Below the pieces are notes generated by a model. It was not told the origin of the DNA. It did no database searches and saw only the letters and a list, made by a program, of their open reading frames with translations. Positions 1 through 8,799 of a DNA stretch of 64,000 nucleotides are shown here, one piece after another. Every line of letters starts with the position of its first letter. The stretch's first letter is position 1. The stretch covers positions 2,469,805 to 2,533,804 of the forward strand of contig NZ_JAIEZN010000001.1 in assembly GCF_020169335.1 (NCBI RefSeq), in the 5' to 3' direction. A program made the translations under genes and the position numbers. Origin of the DNA: Devosia aquimaris (GTDB lineage: Bacteria > Pseudomonadota > Alphaproteobacteria > Rhizobiales > Devosiaceae).

Positions 1-1
1 C

Positions 2-178
2 CTTGCTGAATGGTGGGCCGCCACCTTCGAAATCCCCGCCGTGCTCAGCGACCCCGGCGCCGGCCCCTCGGTCGACCCACGTGGTGCTGAGTTCCTGGCG
101 CTCTCCACCAGCATCTGGACGGCCGCCGACCCGGTCGCGGCCACCACGGCCATCGTCAGCGCCCTGGGTGCAAGATGA
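2..178 (+). CDS. thiE: Thiamine-phosphate synthase, C-terminal end (partial)
   Basis: Only the last 58 codons are in the window; the 5' part lies upstream. The reading frame has an AEWW start followed by a stretch ending in a small-residue segment with SIWTAADPVAA, which resembles the last beta/alpha units of the ThiE TIM barrel. ThiE joins the pyrimidine and thiazole moieties to make thiamine phosphate in the cytoplasm. Its TGA overlaps the ATG of the next gene (ATGA), so the two are probably co-translated. Assignment rests on a short piece and on the usual thiE position near efp in related genomes, so it is moderate. Confidence 0.6.
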   Translation, partial: LAEWWAATFEIPAVLSDPGAGPSVDPRGAEFLALSTSIWTAADPVAATTAIVSALGAR

Positions 179-1287
179 CCCGTCTGCGCCGGACTGCCCT
201 GGCCCTGTTCCCGTTGCTGCTGGTCACGCCAACCTGGGCACAGGAAACACCAGCCCCGACCAGCACGTCAGACACGGAGCCGGCCGAGGTCATCAGCGAC
301 CAGATCTTTGGCCCCCGGGTTCCCACCGACGACGCCTTTGGCGCGTTCCAGCGCGGCTATTTCCTGACGGCGCTGGAGCTCGCCCTGCCCCGCGCCGAAA
401 AGGGCGAGGCCTCTGCACAGACCCTGATTGCCGAGCTCTATGCCAAGGGCCTTGGCGTGGTGCAGAACGACCAGCGCGCCGCCGGCTGGTATCAGCTTGC
501 CTCCAACAACGGCGACATGCTGGCCACGTTCGAGCTGGCGCTGATGTATGAGGAAGGCACCGGCGTACCCAAGAACCGCGCGCGTGCCGCCGCCCTGTTC
601 AGCCAGGCCGCCGACGCTGGCTATATGCCGGCAAAATACAATTTGGCCCTTCTTCATATCGAGGGTATCTACGCCTCGCCCAGCCTGACCACGGCTGCCA
701 GCCTGATGAAGGAAGCTGCCGATACCGGTCTGCCCGAGGCCGAGTACGACTATGGCACCATGCTGATCGAAGGCGCGGGGGTCATTCCGGACCCTGCTCT
801 GGGTGCAGAATACATCCTCAAGGCTGCCGAGCAGAACCTCGTCGCCGCCCAGATCGACTACGCCACCCTTCTTTACATGGGCGAAGGCGTGGCAAAGGAC
901 ATCGAGGGCGCTGCTGCCTGGTATCGCCGCGCCGCCGAAGCCGGCAATGCCGTGGCGCAGAACCGCTATGCCAAGCTCCTGGCGGTCGGCGAAGGCGTGG
1001 CCCTTGACCTGCAGGAGGCCGCCATGTGGCGGGCACTGGCGCGCCGCCAGGGCATCAACGACACCACGCTCGATAGTCTGCTGATCTCCATTCCGCCCGA
1101 AGATCTGGCTGCAGCCGAGGAGCGGGCACGGTTCTGGCCGTCGGCTCCGCCCACCACAGAGACCGCAGAGACCATTCTGGAAATCCCCACCACCAGCGTT
1201 CCAGCCAGCACCGGTGACACCCTGCCAACGCCGACCGAGGTGCAAGAGGCGCCCCCTGGAGAGGGCACGCAGCCGCAAGACCCTTGA
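175..1287 (+). CDS. Secreted Sel1-repeat (TPR-like) protein
   Basis: 370 residues. Residues 1-22 are a signal peptide (arginine-rich start, hydrophobic core, cleavage expected after TWA). From about residue 70 to 290 there are repeated Sel1 units with recurring A-x-x-G-x-x-x-A and W-Y-x-x-A-A patterns (for example AAGWYQLAS, AAAWYRRAA, AAMWRALAR). Sel1 repeats are alpha-helical solenoids that serve as protein-protein scaffolds, usually in the periplasm. The last 70 residues are rich in Pro, Thr and Glu and probably disordered. It overlaps the end of thiE by four bases. The binding partner cannot be read from the sequence. Confidence 0.85.
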   Translation: MTRLRRTALALFPLLLVTPTWAQETPAPTSTSDTEPAEVISDQIFGPRVPTDDAFGAFQRGYFLTALELALPRAEKGEASAQTLIAELYAKGLGVVQNDQRAAGWYQLASNNGDMLATFELALMYEEGTGVPKNRARAAALFSQAADAGYMPAKYNLALLHIEGIYASPSLTTAASLMKEAADTGLPEAEYDYGTMLIEGAGVIPDPALGAEYILKAAEQNLVAAQIDYATLLYMGEGVAKDIEGAAAWYRRAAEAGNAVAQNRYAKLLAVGEGVALDLQEAAMWRALARRQGINDTTLDSLLISIPPEDLAAAEERARFWPSAPPTTETAETILEIPTTSVPASTGDTLPTPTEVQEAPPGEGTQPQDP

Positions 1288-1407
1288 TTGGGCGGGCGTT
1301 CTGGGGCAATAAGCCCGCCACGCCCATCAGCCTAATCAATAGTCGGCCAGCCGCATCCGGCATGCGGGGCCCGCCCTGACAATTCGCGCACCGAAAGCAC
1401 TCTCGCC

Positions 1408-1974
1408 ATGGCCAAGATCAACGGCAACGAAATCCGCCCCGGTTTCGTCATCAACCACCAGGACCGCCTCTGGGTCGCCGTCAAGGTCGATCACGTCAAG
1501 CCCGGCAAGGGCGGCGCCTATGCCCAGGTGGAGCTCAAGGCCATCCTGACCGGCACCAAGCTGAACGAGCGCTTCCGCTCCGCCGAGACGGTCGAGCAGG
1601 TCGAGCTCGAGTTCCGCGACTTCACCTTCCTTTACGAGCAGGGCGAAAACCTGGTCTTCATGGACCAGGAAAGCTATGAGCAGGTCGAACTGGCCAAGGA
1701 CTTCGTCGGCGACCGCGCCGCCTTCCTGACCGACGGCATGAAGATCACCCTCGAAATGCACGAGGACACCCCCCTGGGCGTCAAGTTCCCGCCCAACGTC
1801 ATTCTCGAGGTCATCGAGGCCGACCCGGTCACCAAGGGCCAGACAGCGTCCAACCAGTTCAAGCCTGCCAAGGTCGCCAACGGCCTCAAGGTCATGGTGC
1901 CGCCCTTTATCGCCGTCGGTGAGCGCATCGTCGTCGACACCACCGAAACCACCTATCTGCGCCGGGCGGATTAA
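1408..1974 (+). CDS. efp: Translation elongation factor P
   Basis: 188 residues, normal length for EF-P. EF-P enters the ribosome E site and rescues stalling at polyproline stretches. The N-terminal KOW-like domain carries the loop KPGKGGA with Lys34, the position that is beta-lysylated by EpmA in enterobacteria. The two OB domains follow, ending in the conserved region [14 protein letters not shown]. The gene lies 120 bp after the Sel1 gene and 2 bp before the inositol-monophosphatase gene, so those two are probably co-transcribed. No epmA or epmB is visible nearby. Confidence 0.96.
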   Translation: MAKINGNEIRPGFVINHQDRLWVAVKVDHVKPGKGGAYAQVELKAILTGTKLNERFRSAETVEQVELEFRDFTFLYEQGENLVFMDQESYEQVELAKDFVGDRAAFLTDGMKITLEMHEDTPLGVKFPPNVILEVIEADPVTKGQTASNQFKPAKVANGLKVMVPPFIAVGERIVVDTTETTYLRRAD

Positions 1975-1976
1975 CC

Positions 1977-2771
1977 ATGGCACGTTCAGCAATCCTCAAT
2001 GTCATGGTTGGCGCCGCCCTCAAGGCCGGCAAATCCCTGACCAAGGACTTCTCGGAAGTCGAAAACCTCCAGGTCTCCCGAAAGGGCCCGGCGGACTTCG
2101 TGTCCAAGGCCGACCTGCGCGCAGAGCAGATCGTGTTTGGTGAGCTGCAGAAGGCCCGCCCGACCTATGCCTTCCTGATGGAAGAGGGTGGTGAAGTGGC
2201 CGGCACCGATGGCCAGCATCGCTGGATCATCGACCCGCTCGATGGCACCACCAATTTCCTGCACTCCATTCCGCTGTTCGCCGTGGCGATCGCCCTTGAA
2301 CGCGCCAATGAGATTGTTGCATCGGTGATCTACAATCCCGTGCTCGACGAGCTCTACACGGCCGAAAAGGGCGGCGGCACCTGGCTTAATGACCGCAAGC
2401 GCCTGCGCGTTGCCGGTCGCCGCAGCCTGGCCGATGCCGTGGTCTGCACTGGCATCAAGACCCAGGGCACCGCCAATGACAGCCTGCAGCTGCGCCAGCT
2501 CGCCCATATCAATCCCGCCGTCGCCGGCATTCGCCGTTCCGGGTCGATCTCGATGGACATGGCCTGGCTGGCCGGCGGTCGCTATGACGCCCTTTGGGAA
2601 GCCGGCTTGGCACCCTGGGACGTGGCGCCCGGCCTGCTGATGGTCAAGGAAGCCGGTGGCTTCGTGTCCGACTTTGCGGGCACCACCGGCTCGGTCTGGA
2701 ATGGTCAGATCGTGGCTGGCAACGAGACGCTGCAAGCCGCCCTGCTCAAGGAGCTCCGGCCCATCAACTAG
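1977..2771 (+). CDS. Inositol monophosphatase family protein (SuhB/CysQ-like)
   Basis: 264 residues, usual family length. Metal-binding motifs of the Mg-dependent phosphatase fold are present: Glu69-Glu70, DPLDGTTNF at 86-94 and WDVAPG at 214-219. Family members dephosphorylate inositol monophosphate, fructose 1,6-bisphosphate or 3'-phosphoadenosine phosphate; the substrate cannot be assigned here. SuhB is the closest guess because of the length and efp linkage. The start codon is two bases after the efp stop. The gene converges on the 2H phosphoesterase gene and its TAG stop lies inside a palindrome shared with that gene's stop. Confidence 0.92.
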   Translation: MARSAILNVMVGAALKAGKSLTKDFSEVENLQVSRKGPADFVSKADLRAEQIVFGELQKARPTYAFLMEEGGEVAGTDGQHRWIIDPLDGTTNFLHSIPLFAVAIALERANEIVASVIYNPVLDELYTAEKGGGTWLNDRKRLRVAGRRSLADAVVCTGIKTQGTANDSLQLRQLAHINPAVAGIRRSGSISMDMAWLAGGRYDALWEAGLAPWDVAPGLLMVKEAGGFVSDFAGTTGSVWNGQIVAGNETLQAALLKELRPIN

Positions 2772-2799
2772 GGCCGGACTGTTCCGGTCGCGTCCCTAG
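2768..2799. repeat. Palindrome between convergent genes, containing both stop codons
   Basis: The arms CTAGGG (2768-2773) and CCCTAG (2794-2799) enclose a second hairpin CCGGA-CTGT-TCCGG (2774-2787). The stop codons of both convergent genes are formed by the arms. No U-run follows on either strand, so a simple Rho-independent terminator is unlikely. Confidence 0.6.
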
Positions 2800-3512
2800 C
2801 GGGGCGCGAATACGGCCAGTTCCTCAAACCAGTTCATGTCGGCAAAGCTGCAGAAGGCCGGCGCCCGCAGCTCGATCACCGGCGCACGCCGCACGATATC
2901 GGCCTGCACACCGTCCAGCATCGCCTGCCATTCCGGCACGGCAGCATCATCGAGCCAGTCGATCATGTAGGCCATGGTGATGTGGAATTCGTAGCTGTCG
3001 TGGTCGGGATGCTGATAGCCCAGCACCTCGGCAAAATTGTTGCGCCAGCTGGCCATGGCGTGGCGGTCAGCCGCCGTGACACCCTCCACCAGCAGACCTG
3101 TTGGCCGGGCCGCCTGCACGGCAACCTTGAAGGCCGGCCCACCGGAAAAGCCCTCGAGCCGCTCCAGGAACCGTTCCGTCATGACGGGGATCGGTGTGTC
3201 GCCGGCAATGTCGCGCGGCCAGTAGGGATAGGTGCGGCGTCCTTCCAGAATGCCCTGGAACAGCGTCATGTGATAGCTCTCGACCGGGGTGAAGGCCAGC
3301 GACGCCGCATCCGGCATCGCCTGATACCGGGCCCGCGCATCAATCAGGGCCTTCTGGGTCTCAGACCCCTCAACCAGATGACACACCACCGTGTTGCCCG
3401 GCTCGGGCAGAAACACGCCATCCCTGTTGTAGCGCGTGCCCAGATGGCGCGGCGGATTGGGGTTCATGTGGCGGCCATAGCGGGCGGCAGGCAGCAGGGT
3501 ATCGGCAGGCAT
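2796..3512 (-). CDS. DUF1868 family 2H phosphoesterase-like protein
   Basis: 238 residues from the ATG at 3512. That start has a GGAAAG ribosome site; an upstream extension to 3671 exists but lacks any similarity signal. The protein has the two H-x-T motifs of the 2H phosphoesterase (2'-5' RNA ligase-like) fold: His81-Met-Thr83 and His177-Ile-Thr179. Such proteins cut or form 2',3'-cyclic or 2'-5' phosphodiester bonds in RNA or nucleotides. It is not in an obvious operon; it converges on the phosphatase gene. The substrate is unknown. Confidence 0.8.
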   Translation of the reverse strand: MPADTLLPAARYGRHMNPNPPRHLGTRYNRDGVFLPEPGNTVVCHLVEGSETQKALIDARARYQAMPDAASLAFTPVESYHMTLFQGILEGRRTYPYWPRDIAGDTPIPVMTERFLERLEGFSGGPAFKVAVQAARPTGLLVEGVTAADRHAMASWRNNFAEVLGYQHPDHDSYEFHITMAYMIDWLDDAAVPEWQAMLDGVQADIVRRAPVIELRAPAFCSFADMNWFEELAVFAPR

Positions 3513-3684
3513 GGCAGGCTTTCCAGCAGTGGTAACGACGCGCCCCCATACCCCGCCCGCACGATGATTGCGTGACACTGCCATCACCCCTTCAGGAGGC
3601 ATTAACCTTTGGCATTGCTCCCGGCCAGCGGTCTGACTACTCTTGCAGCGTGATTTGTGCGTTCGGGGCAAGGTTCAGGCAAAG

Positions 3685-4671
3685 ATGACGCAAGGCTACG
3701 ATCCCTACCACCTCGCCAGTCCAACCGTTTACCTGATCAAGATCCTGATTTTCCTGGTGCTGGTGTTCCTGGTCGCCGCGATCCTGTTCAACACGGTCAT
3801 CGAGTTTTTCTGGGCCAATCCCTTCATCAACGCGATGATCTTTCTGGCCCTGGCGGTCGGCATTTTCCTCAGCATCCGCCAGATCGTGCGGCTGTTCCCC
3901 GAGGTGAAATGGGTCAATTCGCTGCAGGATGGCACCACCACCAATGTCCGTGCGCCCATTCTGCTGGCGCCCGTTGCCGGCATCCTGCGCGAGCGCATCG
4001 GCGAGGCGGTCATCACCCCGTCCTCCATGCGCTCCATTCTGGACAGCGTCGGCAATCGCCTCGACGAAGCCAAGGACACCTCGCGCTACCTGACCGGCCT
4101 GCTGGTCTTCCTGGGCCTGATGGGCACCTTCTACGGCCTGCTGCAGACCGTGACCTCCGTCGCCGGCGTCATCAACCAGCTCGATGTCACGGCCGGCGAT
4201 TCGGCGGCCCTGTTCTCCAACCTGAAAGAGGGGCTCACCGCACCTCTGGCGGGCATGGGCACGGCCTTCTCGTCCTCGCTGTTTGGTCTGGCCGGTTCGC
4301 TCGTGCTGGGTTTTCTCGACCTGCAGACCAGCCAGGCCCAGAACGCCTTCTACACCGACCTTGAAGACTGGATGACCTCCATGACCGAGCTCGACCACCC
4401 GGTCAGCGCCATGCAGGCCAATGCTGGCGGGCCGGACATGCAGGCCATGTTCGATAAGCTCGGCAGTTCCATGCAGAACCAGAATTCCAGCCAGAACGCC
4501 ATTCGCGCCATGGCCGAACTGGCCAGGGGCATCGACGGCCTGGTCAAGCACATCCGCACCGAGCAGGACGACCTGCGCAAGCATATCGACGAACAGGGCG
4601 AGACCAACCGCAAGCTGCGTGAACTGATCGACGCCGTGCTGACGCAGGGCGACAACGAGCGGCGGAACTAG
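3685..4671 (+). CDS. MotA/TolQ/ExbB-like proton-channel protein
   Basis: 328 residues from the ATG at 3685 (an in-frame start at 3643 adds 14 residues with no clear role). Four membrane segments can be seen at about 16-38, 49-66, 134-156 and 191-212, followed by a helical cytoplasmic tail. The segment with GLMGTFYGLL and the later GMGTAFSSSLFG are typical of the channel-forming pair of helices in MotA/TolQ/ExbB proteins. It stands four bases before a MotB/OmpA-like partner. No flagellar genes adjoin, so the pair probably powers an envelope process rather than a flagellum; that is inference. Confidence 0.85.
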   Translation: MTQGYDPYHLASPTVYLIKILIFLVLVFLVAAILFNTVIEFFWANPFINAMIFLALAVGIFLSIRQIVRLFPEVKWVNSLQDGTTTNVRAPILLAPVAGILRERIGEAVITPSSMRSILDSVGNRLDEAKDTSRYLTGLLVFLGLMGTFYGLLQTVTSVAGVINQLDVTAGDSAALFSNLKEGLTAPLAGMGTAFSSSLFGLAGSLVLGFLDLQTSQAQNAFYTDLEDWMTSMTELDHPVSAMQANAGGPDMQAMFDKLGSSMQNQNSSQNAIRAMAELARGIDGLVKHIRTEQDDLRKHIDEQGETNRKLRELIDAVLTQGDNERRN

Positions 4672-4675
4672 GCCC

Positions 4676-5701
4676 ATGCCGGGAGCCCGTTCCCGTCGGC
4701 GTCTTGAGGCCAACTACTGGCCTGGTTTCGTTGATGCCCTGTCGAGCCTTCTGCTCGTCATCATCTTCATGCTCAGCCTGTTCATGCTGACGCAGTTCTT
4801 CCTCGGCCAGGAGATCCAGGGCCGCGACAGCGCCCTTGCCCGCCTCAACAGCCAGATCGCCGAACTCACCGACCTGCTGCAGCTCGAGCGCGCCAATTCC
4901 GACGATCTCAACAGCCAGATTGCCAACCTGACCGCGACCCTGGGCAATGCCCAGGCCGAAAATGCCAGCCTCAGCAGCCAGCTGGCCGGGATCGGCGCCG
5001 GGCTCGATGGCAAGGACGCAACCATTGCCGGTCTCCAGGGCGATCTGCTCGCAGCCCAGGAGCTCTCCGACGAGGCCAATGCTCAGGTGGCGCTGCTCAA
5101 CCAGCAGCTGGCTGCGCTGCGCACGCAGATCAACGCGCTCGAAGTCGCGCTCGAGGCCTCAGAGAGCCGGGACAGCCAGTCCCGCACCCAGATTGCCGAC
5201 CTCGGCCGCCGCCTCAATGTGGCGCTTGCACAGCGCGTGCAGGACCTCAGCCGCTATCGCTCGGACTTCTTTGGCCGCCTCCGCCAGATCCTGGAAGGCC
5301 GCGCCGATGTACGGGTGGTTGGCGACCGCTTCGTCTTCCAGTCCGAAGTGCTGTTCGACCCCGGCCAGGCCGATGTGCAGGCTGGTGGCCTGCCCGAGCT
5401 CGATGCCTTGGCCGATGCTATCCTGCAGCTCGAAACCGAAATCCCGCCCGATATCAACTGGGTGCTGCGCATCGACGGCCATACCGACAGTCGCCCGATC
5501 AGCAATGCCCGCTTCCCGTCCAACTGGGAGCTGTCCGCCGCCCGCGCCATCTCGGTGGCGCAATATCTGGTCAGCAAGGGCGTCTCGCCTAATCGCCTGG
5601 TCGCCGCCGGCTTCGGCGAATTCACGCCCATCGATCCCGGTGAGACCGAGGAAGCCTATCGCCGCAACCGCCGCATCGAGTTCAAGCTGACCGAGGGGTG
5701 A
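4676..5701 (+). CDS. MotB-like inner-membrane protein with coiled coil and OmpA domain
   Basis: 341 residues. One membrane segment (about 15-43) is preceded by PGFVDALSSL; Asp20 corresponds in position to the channel aspartate of MotB/TolR. A long coiled coil of heptad-like Gln/Leu/Ala repeats runs from about 46 to 205. The C-terminal 110 residues form an OmpA-type peptidoglycan-binding domain (IDGHTDSRPI, NWELSAARA, GFGEFTPI, NRRIEFKL). It starts four bases after its MotA-like partner, so the two make a proton-driven complex anchored to the cell wall. The coiled coil is far longer than in MotB, implying a wider periplasmic reach. Confidence 0.87.
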   Translation: MPGARSRRRLEANYWPGFVDALSSLLLVIIFMLSLFMLTQFFLGQEIQGRDSALARLNSQIAELTDLLQLERANSDDLNSQIANLTATLGNAQAENASLSSQLAGIGAGLDGKDATIAGLQGDLLAAQELSDEANAQVALLNQQLAALRTQINALEVALEASESRDSQSRTQIADLGRRLNVALAQRVQDLSRYRSDFFGRLRQILEGRADVRVVGDRFVFQSEVLFDPGQADVQAGGLPELDALADAILQLETEIPPDINWVLRIDGHTDSRPISNARFPSNWELSAARAISVAQYLVSKGVSPNRLVAAGFGEFTPIDPGETEEAYRRNRRIEFKLTEG

Positions 5702-5725
5702 TCGGCGACGGCGGAACGCCGACAC

Positions 5726-5747
5726 ATCGCGCCGGCGGCGCGATTTG
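5726..5747 (+). terminator. Possible terminator after the MotA/MotB-like pair
   Basis: ATCGCGCC and GGCGCGAT (5726-5733, 5737-5744) form an 8-bp stem with a 3-base loop, 25 bases after the stop codon. Only three T follow, so termination strength is doubtful. Confidence 0.4.
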
Positions 5748-5803
5748 AGACGATTGCGGGTCGAGCCTTGCGAGCCCCCGGACCAGCGCCGGGCGCCACA
5801 GAC

Positions 5804-7621
5804 CTACCCGGCTTCGTCCATGCGGAACTGCAACCGCGCCAGCTCGGCATAGCGCCCGCCCTTGGCGACCAGCTCGTCATGCGTGCCCTGGTCGATGATA
5901 TGGCCGGCATCCAGCACCAGGATCTTGTTGGCGTCGCGGATCGTGGCCAGGCGGTGGGCAATCACCAGCGTGGTGCGCCCGCGCATCAGGAATTCCAGAG
6001 CCGTCTGCACCAGCCGCTCGCTCTGGGCGTCCAGCGCACTGGTCGCCTCGTCGAGCAGCAGGATCGGCGCATTCTTCAGGATCGCCCGCGCGATCGCCAG
6101 GCGCTGCTTCTGCCCACCCGACAGCATCACGCCGCGCTCGCCAACGATCGCGTCATAGCCCAGCGGCAGGTCGAGCACGAAGTCGTGCACCAGGGCCGCC
6201 TTGGCAGCAGCCTCGACCTCTTCGAAGCTCGCGTCCGGCTTGCCGAAGCGGATATTGTCGGCAATCGTGCCGGCAAAAATCGTCGGCTCCTGTTCGACAT
6301 AGGCAAAACGCTGCCGCAACTCGTCCAGCCGCACCTTGCGAATGTCGACGCCATCCACCTTGATGCTGCCACCGGCCACGTCATAGAAGCGCTGCAACAG
6401 CGACAGCGTGGTGGATTTGCCCGAGCCCGACGCACCAACCAAGGCCACGGTCTCGCCGGCCCCCACGGTGAAGTTGAGATCGTTCAGAACGCGCTCATAG
6501 CCGCTGGTCTGGTAGCCGAAGTCCACATGCTCGAACGCCACCGTGCCCAGCGCCGGTACAGGCAGGGCAACCGGATCGGCTGGATCGGTAATGCTGGCGT
6601 CGGTGTCGAGGATTTCCGTCAACCGCTCGGTGGCGCCCGCTACAGTGTTCAGAATGCCCATGACCTCGCTGACATTGGTCAGCGCGCCAGAGGCCATCAG
6701 CGCATAGACCAGGAACTGCGTCAGCTGGCCGGCGGTGACGGTGCCGGCAAAGACAGAGCGAGCGCCCCACCAGACCAGGAACACGATGGCCGACGTGCCC
6801 AGGAAGATCACCATGCCTACCAGCACAGAACGAGCACCCAGGCGGCGCACTTCGGCGCGATAGCTGTCTTCGCTGCGCGAATTATAGATGTCGGCCTGGT
6901 TGCCCTCCTGGGTGAACGCCTTGACCGTTCGCGTGGCGCCCAGCATCTCGGTCGCCATCGCCGACAGATCGGCCAGCGCATCCTGCGTCTTGCGCGACAG
7001 GCCGCGCAGGCGTCGCGAAAAGGCGATCAGCGGCAACAGCAGCGCCGGCGCGGCGATCACCACGGCCAGTGTCAGCACAGGGCTGGTGAGAAACATCATC
7101 ACCAGCGCGCCGATGATGGTCACCATGGAGCGCAGCGCCAGCGAGAAGCTCGATCCCACGGCCGAGCGGATCACCGCCACATCGCCGTTAAGGCGACTGG
7201 TCAGCTCGCCCACGCGATTGGTGTCGAAGTAGTGGGCATCCAGCCGCAGCAGATGGACAAACACGGCCTGGCGCAGATCGGCCAGCACGCGTTCGCCGAT
7301 GACCGAGATGAAATAGAACCGCGCGCCGCTCGCCACCGCCATGATGGCGGCGATGCCAACGATCAGCCAGCCGTAGCGGCCGACATTTTCGAGATTTTGC
7401 TCGATAAAGCCCTCATCGATCGCCCCACCCAGCACGGCTGGAATGGAAAGCGACGACACGGCCGAGATCAGAAGAAAGACAATTGTGAGCGCGAGGCGGA
7501 CCGGGTAGCGCAGGATAAACGGCAGCAAACGGCGCAGGGGCTGCAGCTTGCGCACGGTCGGGGCTGGCTGGGTGACGGTCTGGTCAGGCTCAGCCTGCGC
7601 GGGAACGGCTTGTTCGGTCAT
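5804..7621 (-). CDS. ABC exporter, fused permease-ATPase (MsbA-like)
   Basis: 605 residues from the ATG at 7621; 56 further codons upstream read through a non-conserved stretch. Residues 30-330 form a six-helix type IV exporter domain. The nucleotide-binding domain has Walker A GASGSGKST (396-404), signature LSGGQ (500-504), Walker B LLLDEA (521-526) and a VIAHR switch histidine. As a homodimeric half-transporter it would export lipid or drug-like substrates across the inner membrane. The substrate is not evident. It is divergent from rpmE, a neighbourhood often seen in Hyphomicrobiales. Confidence 0.93.
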   Translation of the reverse strand: MTEQAVPAQAEPDQTVTQPAPTVRKLQPLRRLLPFILRYPVRLALTIVFLLISAVSSLSIPAVLGGAIDEGFIEQNLENVGRYGWLIVGIAAIMAVASGARFYFISVIGERVLADLRQAVFVHLLRLDAHYFDTNRVGELTSRLNGDVAVIRSAVGSSFSLALRSMVTIIGALVMMFLTSPVLTLAVVIAAPALLLPLIAFSRRLRGLSRKTQDALADLSAMATEMLGATRTVKAFTQEGNQADIYNSRSEDSYRAEVRRLGARSVLVGMVIFLGTSAIVFLVWWGARSVFAGTVTAGQLTQFLVYALMASGALTNVSEVMGILNTVAGATERLTEILDTDASITDPADPVALPVPALGTVAFEHVDFGYQTSGYERVLNDLNFTVGAGETVALVGASGSGKSTTLSLLQRFYDVAGGSIKVDGVDIRKVRLDELRQRFAYVEQEPTIFAGTIADNIRFGKPDASFEEVEAAAKAALVHDFVLDLPLGYDAIVGERGVMLSGGQKQRLAIARAILKNAPILLLDEATSALDAQSERLVQTALEFLMRGRTTLVIAHRLATIRDANKILVLDAGHIIDQGTHDELVAKGGRYAELARLQFRMDEAG

Positions 7622-7807
7622 TGTTGGGCTGCGCCACTCTTGTCGACATGGGGTCCGGAACCGCCGGGCCGCGCCACGCCCCGGATATAGGCACAGCGCC
7701 CGCCTGGGGCAACCGCTTTGTCTGGCGTGAAATTGCCGCGCCCGTCCTCTTGCAGAGTGGCCATGCTTTCTGTATGAAGCCGCCAACAACAGATTTCTGA
7801 TGCTCTC

Positions 7808-7833
7808 CGGGCGCTGCGGCGCCCGTTTGATTT
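7808..7833 (+). promoter_or_regulatory. Hairpin in the rpmE leader
   Basis: CGGGCGC (7808-7814) and GCGCCCG (7819-7825) pair around a TGCG loop, followed by TTTGATTT and then the rpmE ribosome site GAGG. A GC stem ending in a T-rich run just before a ribosomal-protein gene suggests either termination of incoming transcription or autogenous control by L31. The sequence does not decide. Confidence 0.5.
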
Positions 7834-7845
7834 GAGGCGATACCG

Positions 7846-8067
7846 ATGAAGGCTGACACTCACCCGGACTACCACGTCATCACCGTGGTCATGACCGATG
7901 GCACCAAGTACGAGACGCGTTCGACCTACGGCAAGGCCGGCGACACGCTGCAGCTCGACATTGATCCCAAGACCCACCCCGCCTGGACCGGCGGCACGGG
8001 CCAGCTGCTCGACCGCGGCGGCCGTGTTTCGCGCTTCAAGGAGCGCTTCAAGGGCCTGGGCATCTAA
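7846..8067 (+). CDS. rpmE: 50S ribosomal protein L31
   Basis: 73 residues. It has the L31 signature HPDYH near the start and the [21 protein letters not shown] block near the end. The zinc-binding cysteines found in some L31 proteins are absent, as is usual in alphaproteobacteria. L31 bridges the two ribosomal subunits. The start is set by GAGGCGATACCG upstream and the conserved first residues MKADTHP. Transcribed alone, with a hairpin in front and a strong terminator behind. Confidence 0.97.
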   Translation: MKADTHPDYHVITVVMTDGTKYETRSTYGKAGDTLQLDIDPKTHPAWTGGTGQLLDRGGRVSRFKERFKGLGI

Positions 8068-8094
8068 GCCAACCCGATACCCAATTACGAAGAA

Positions 8095-8118
8095 CCCGGC
8101 CTTTGCGCCGGGTTTTTT
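8095..8118 (+). terminator. Rho-independent terminator of rpmE
   Basis: CCCGGC (8095-8100) and GCCGGG (8107-8112) with a six-base loop, followed by six T. It starts 28 bases after the rpmE stop. Confidence 0.9.
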
Positions 8119-8162
8119 GTTGCCCATGGTGCACCACACCTGGGCAGAACTGTCTGGAAGCG

Positions 8163-8681
8163 TCAGGGACGGCCGAAAGCAGCCTTGAGCCGCGCAAGCT
8201 GATCGGCAATGCCATTGGCGGTGCCCGCATCGAGCACCGGCATCTTGCCGCGCTCGAGCGTATCGAACTGCATCACGCGGTCAAACAGTCGGTCACCCTT
8301 GTCGATATAGTTGCGAAGCGCCTCGGGCAGTTGCTCATAGCCCGGTCCACCGCGTTCCGATGGCGTGGCCGAGAACTTCACCTTCTCCTTTTCGGAGCGG
8401 GCGTTCTCTTTGGTGATCTCGCCTTCGTTGACGGCACGCTGCAACAGCAGCCAGGACGCCAGCTGCATCAGCCGTGTCGTCAGGCGCATAGATTCGGTGG
8501 CGTAGAGAAACGAAGCTTCGCGGCTCAGCACGCGACTATCTGCCCGGCCATCGGCGTCCAAATAGGTCGCCACGTCCTCGATCAGCGTCATGCCTTCGCG
8601 ATAAAGCGCGTCAAAACCGCCCGACGCCACGATGCGTGGGCCAATAGCAATGGCCGATCCGGTCTCTGTCACATCCGCCAA
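8163..8681 (-). CDS. rcdA: RcdA-like protein, DUF1465 (regulator of CtrA degradation)
   Basis: 172 residues from a TTG at 8681, which has GGGAGAG eight bases upstream; a GTG at 8672 and a GTG at 8726 are alternatives. The core YATESMRLTTRLMQLASWLLLQRAV segment region (near residue 65-90) is characteristic of DUF1465. In Caulobacter, RcdA is an adaptor that helps deliver the cell-cycle regulator CtrA to ClpXP. A helical bundle is expected throughout; the middle loop after residue 95 is rich in Lys and Glu. It converges on rpmE. A CtrA-type box and a terminator lie upstream. Confidence 0.85.
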   Translation of the reverse strand: MADVTETGSAIAIGPRIVASGGFDALYREGMTLIEDVATYLDADGRADSRVLSREASFLYATESMRLTTRLMQLASWLLLQRAVNEGEITKENARSEKEKVKFSATPSERGGPGYEQLPEALRNYIDKGDRLFDRVMQFDTLERGKMPVLDAGTANGIADQLARLKAAFGRP

Positions 8682-8799
8682 GCAACTCTCTCCCAGCTTG
8701 TGGCGCCATAATAGGCCAAATGCCACCGGCCGTCATCGCTCTGTCGCCAACACGATGAAAAGAGACTGAAAACCTGGCAGGAGCAAGGCCGACCCTGCC

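Noticed and set aside
1291..1319. GGCGGGC ... GCCCGCC inverted repeat between the Sel1 gene and efp
   Set aside because: The 15-base loop and the lack of a T-run make it a weak terminator candidate; it may be chance in GC-rich DNA.
5768..7690. A 640-codon plus-strand frame opposite the ABC exporter
   Set aside because: No start signal and a composition of His/Gln/Arg runs; the opposite strand encodes intact Walker motifs.
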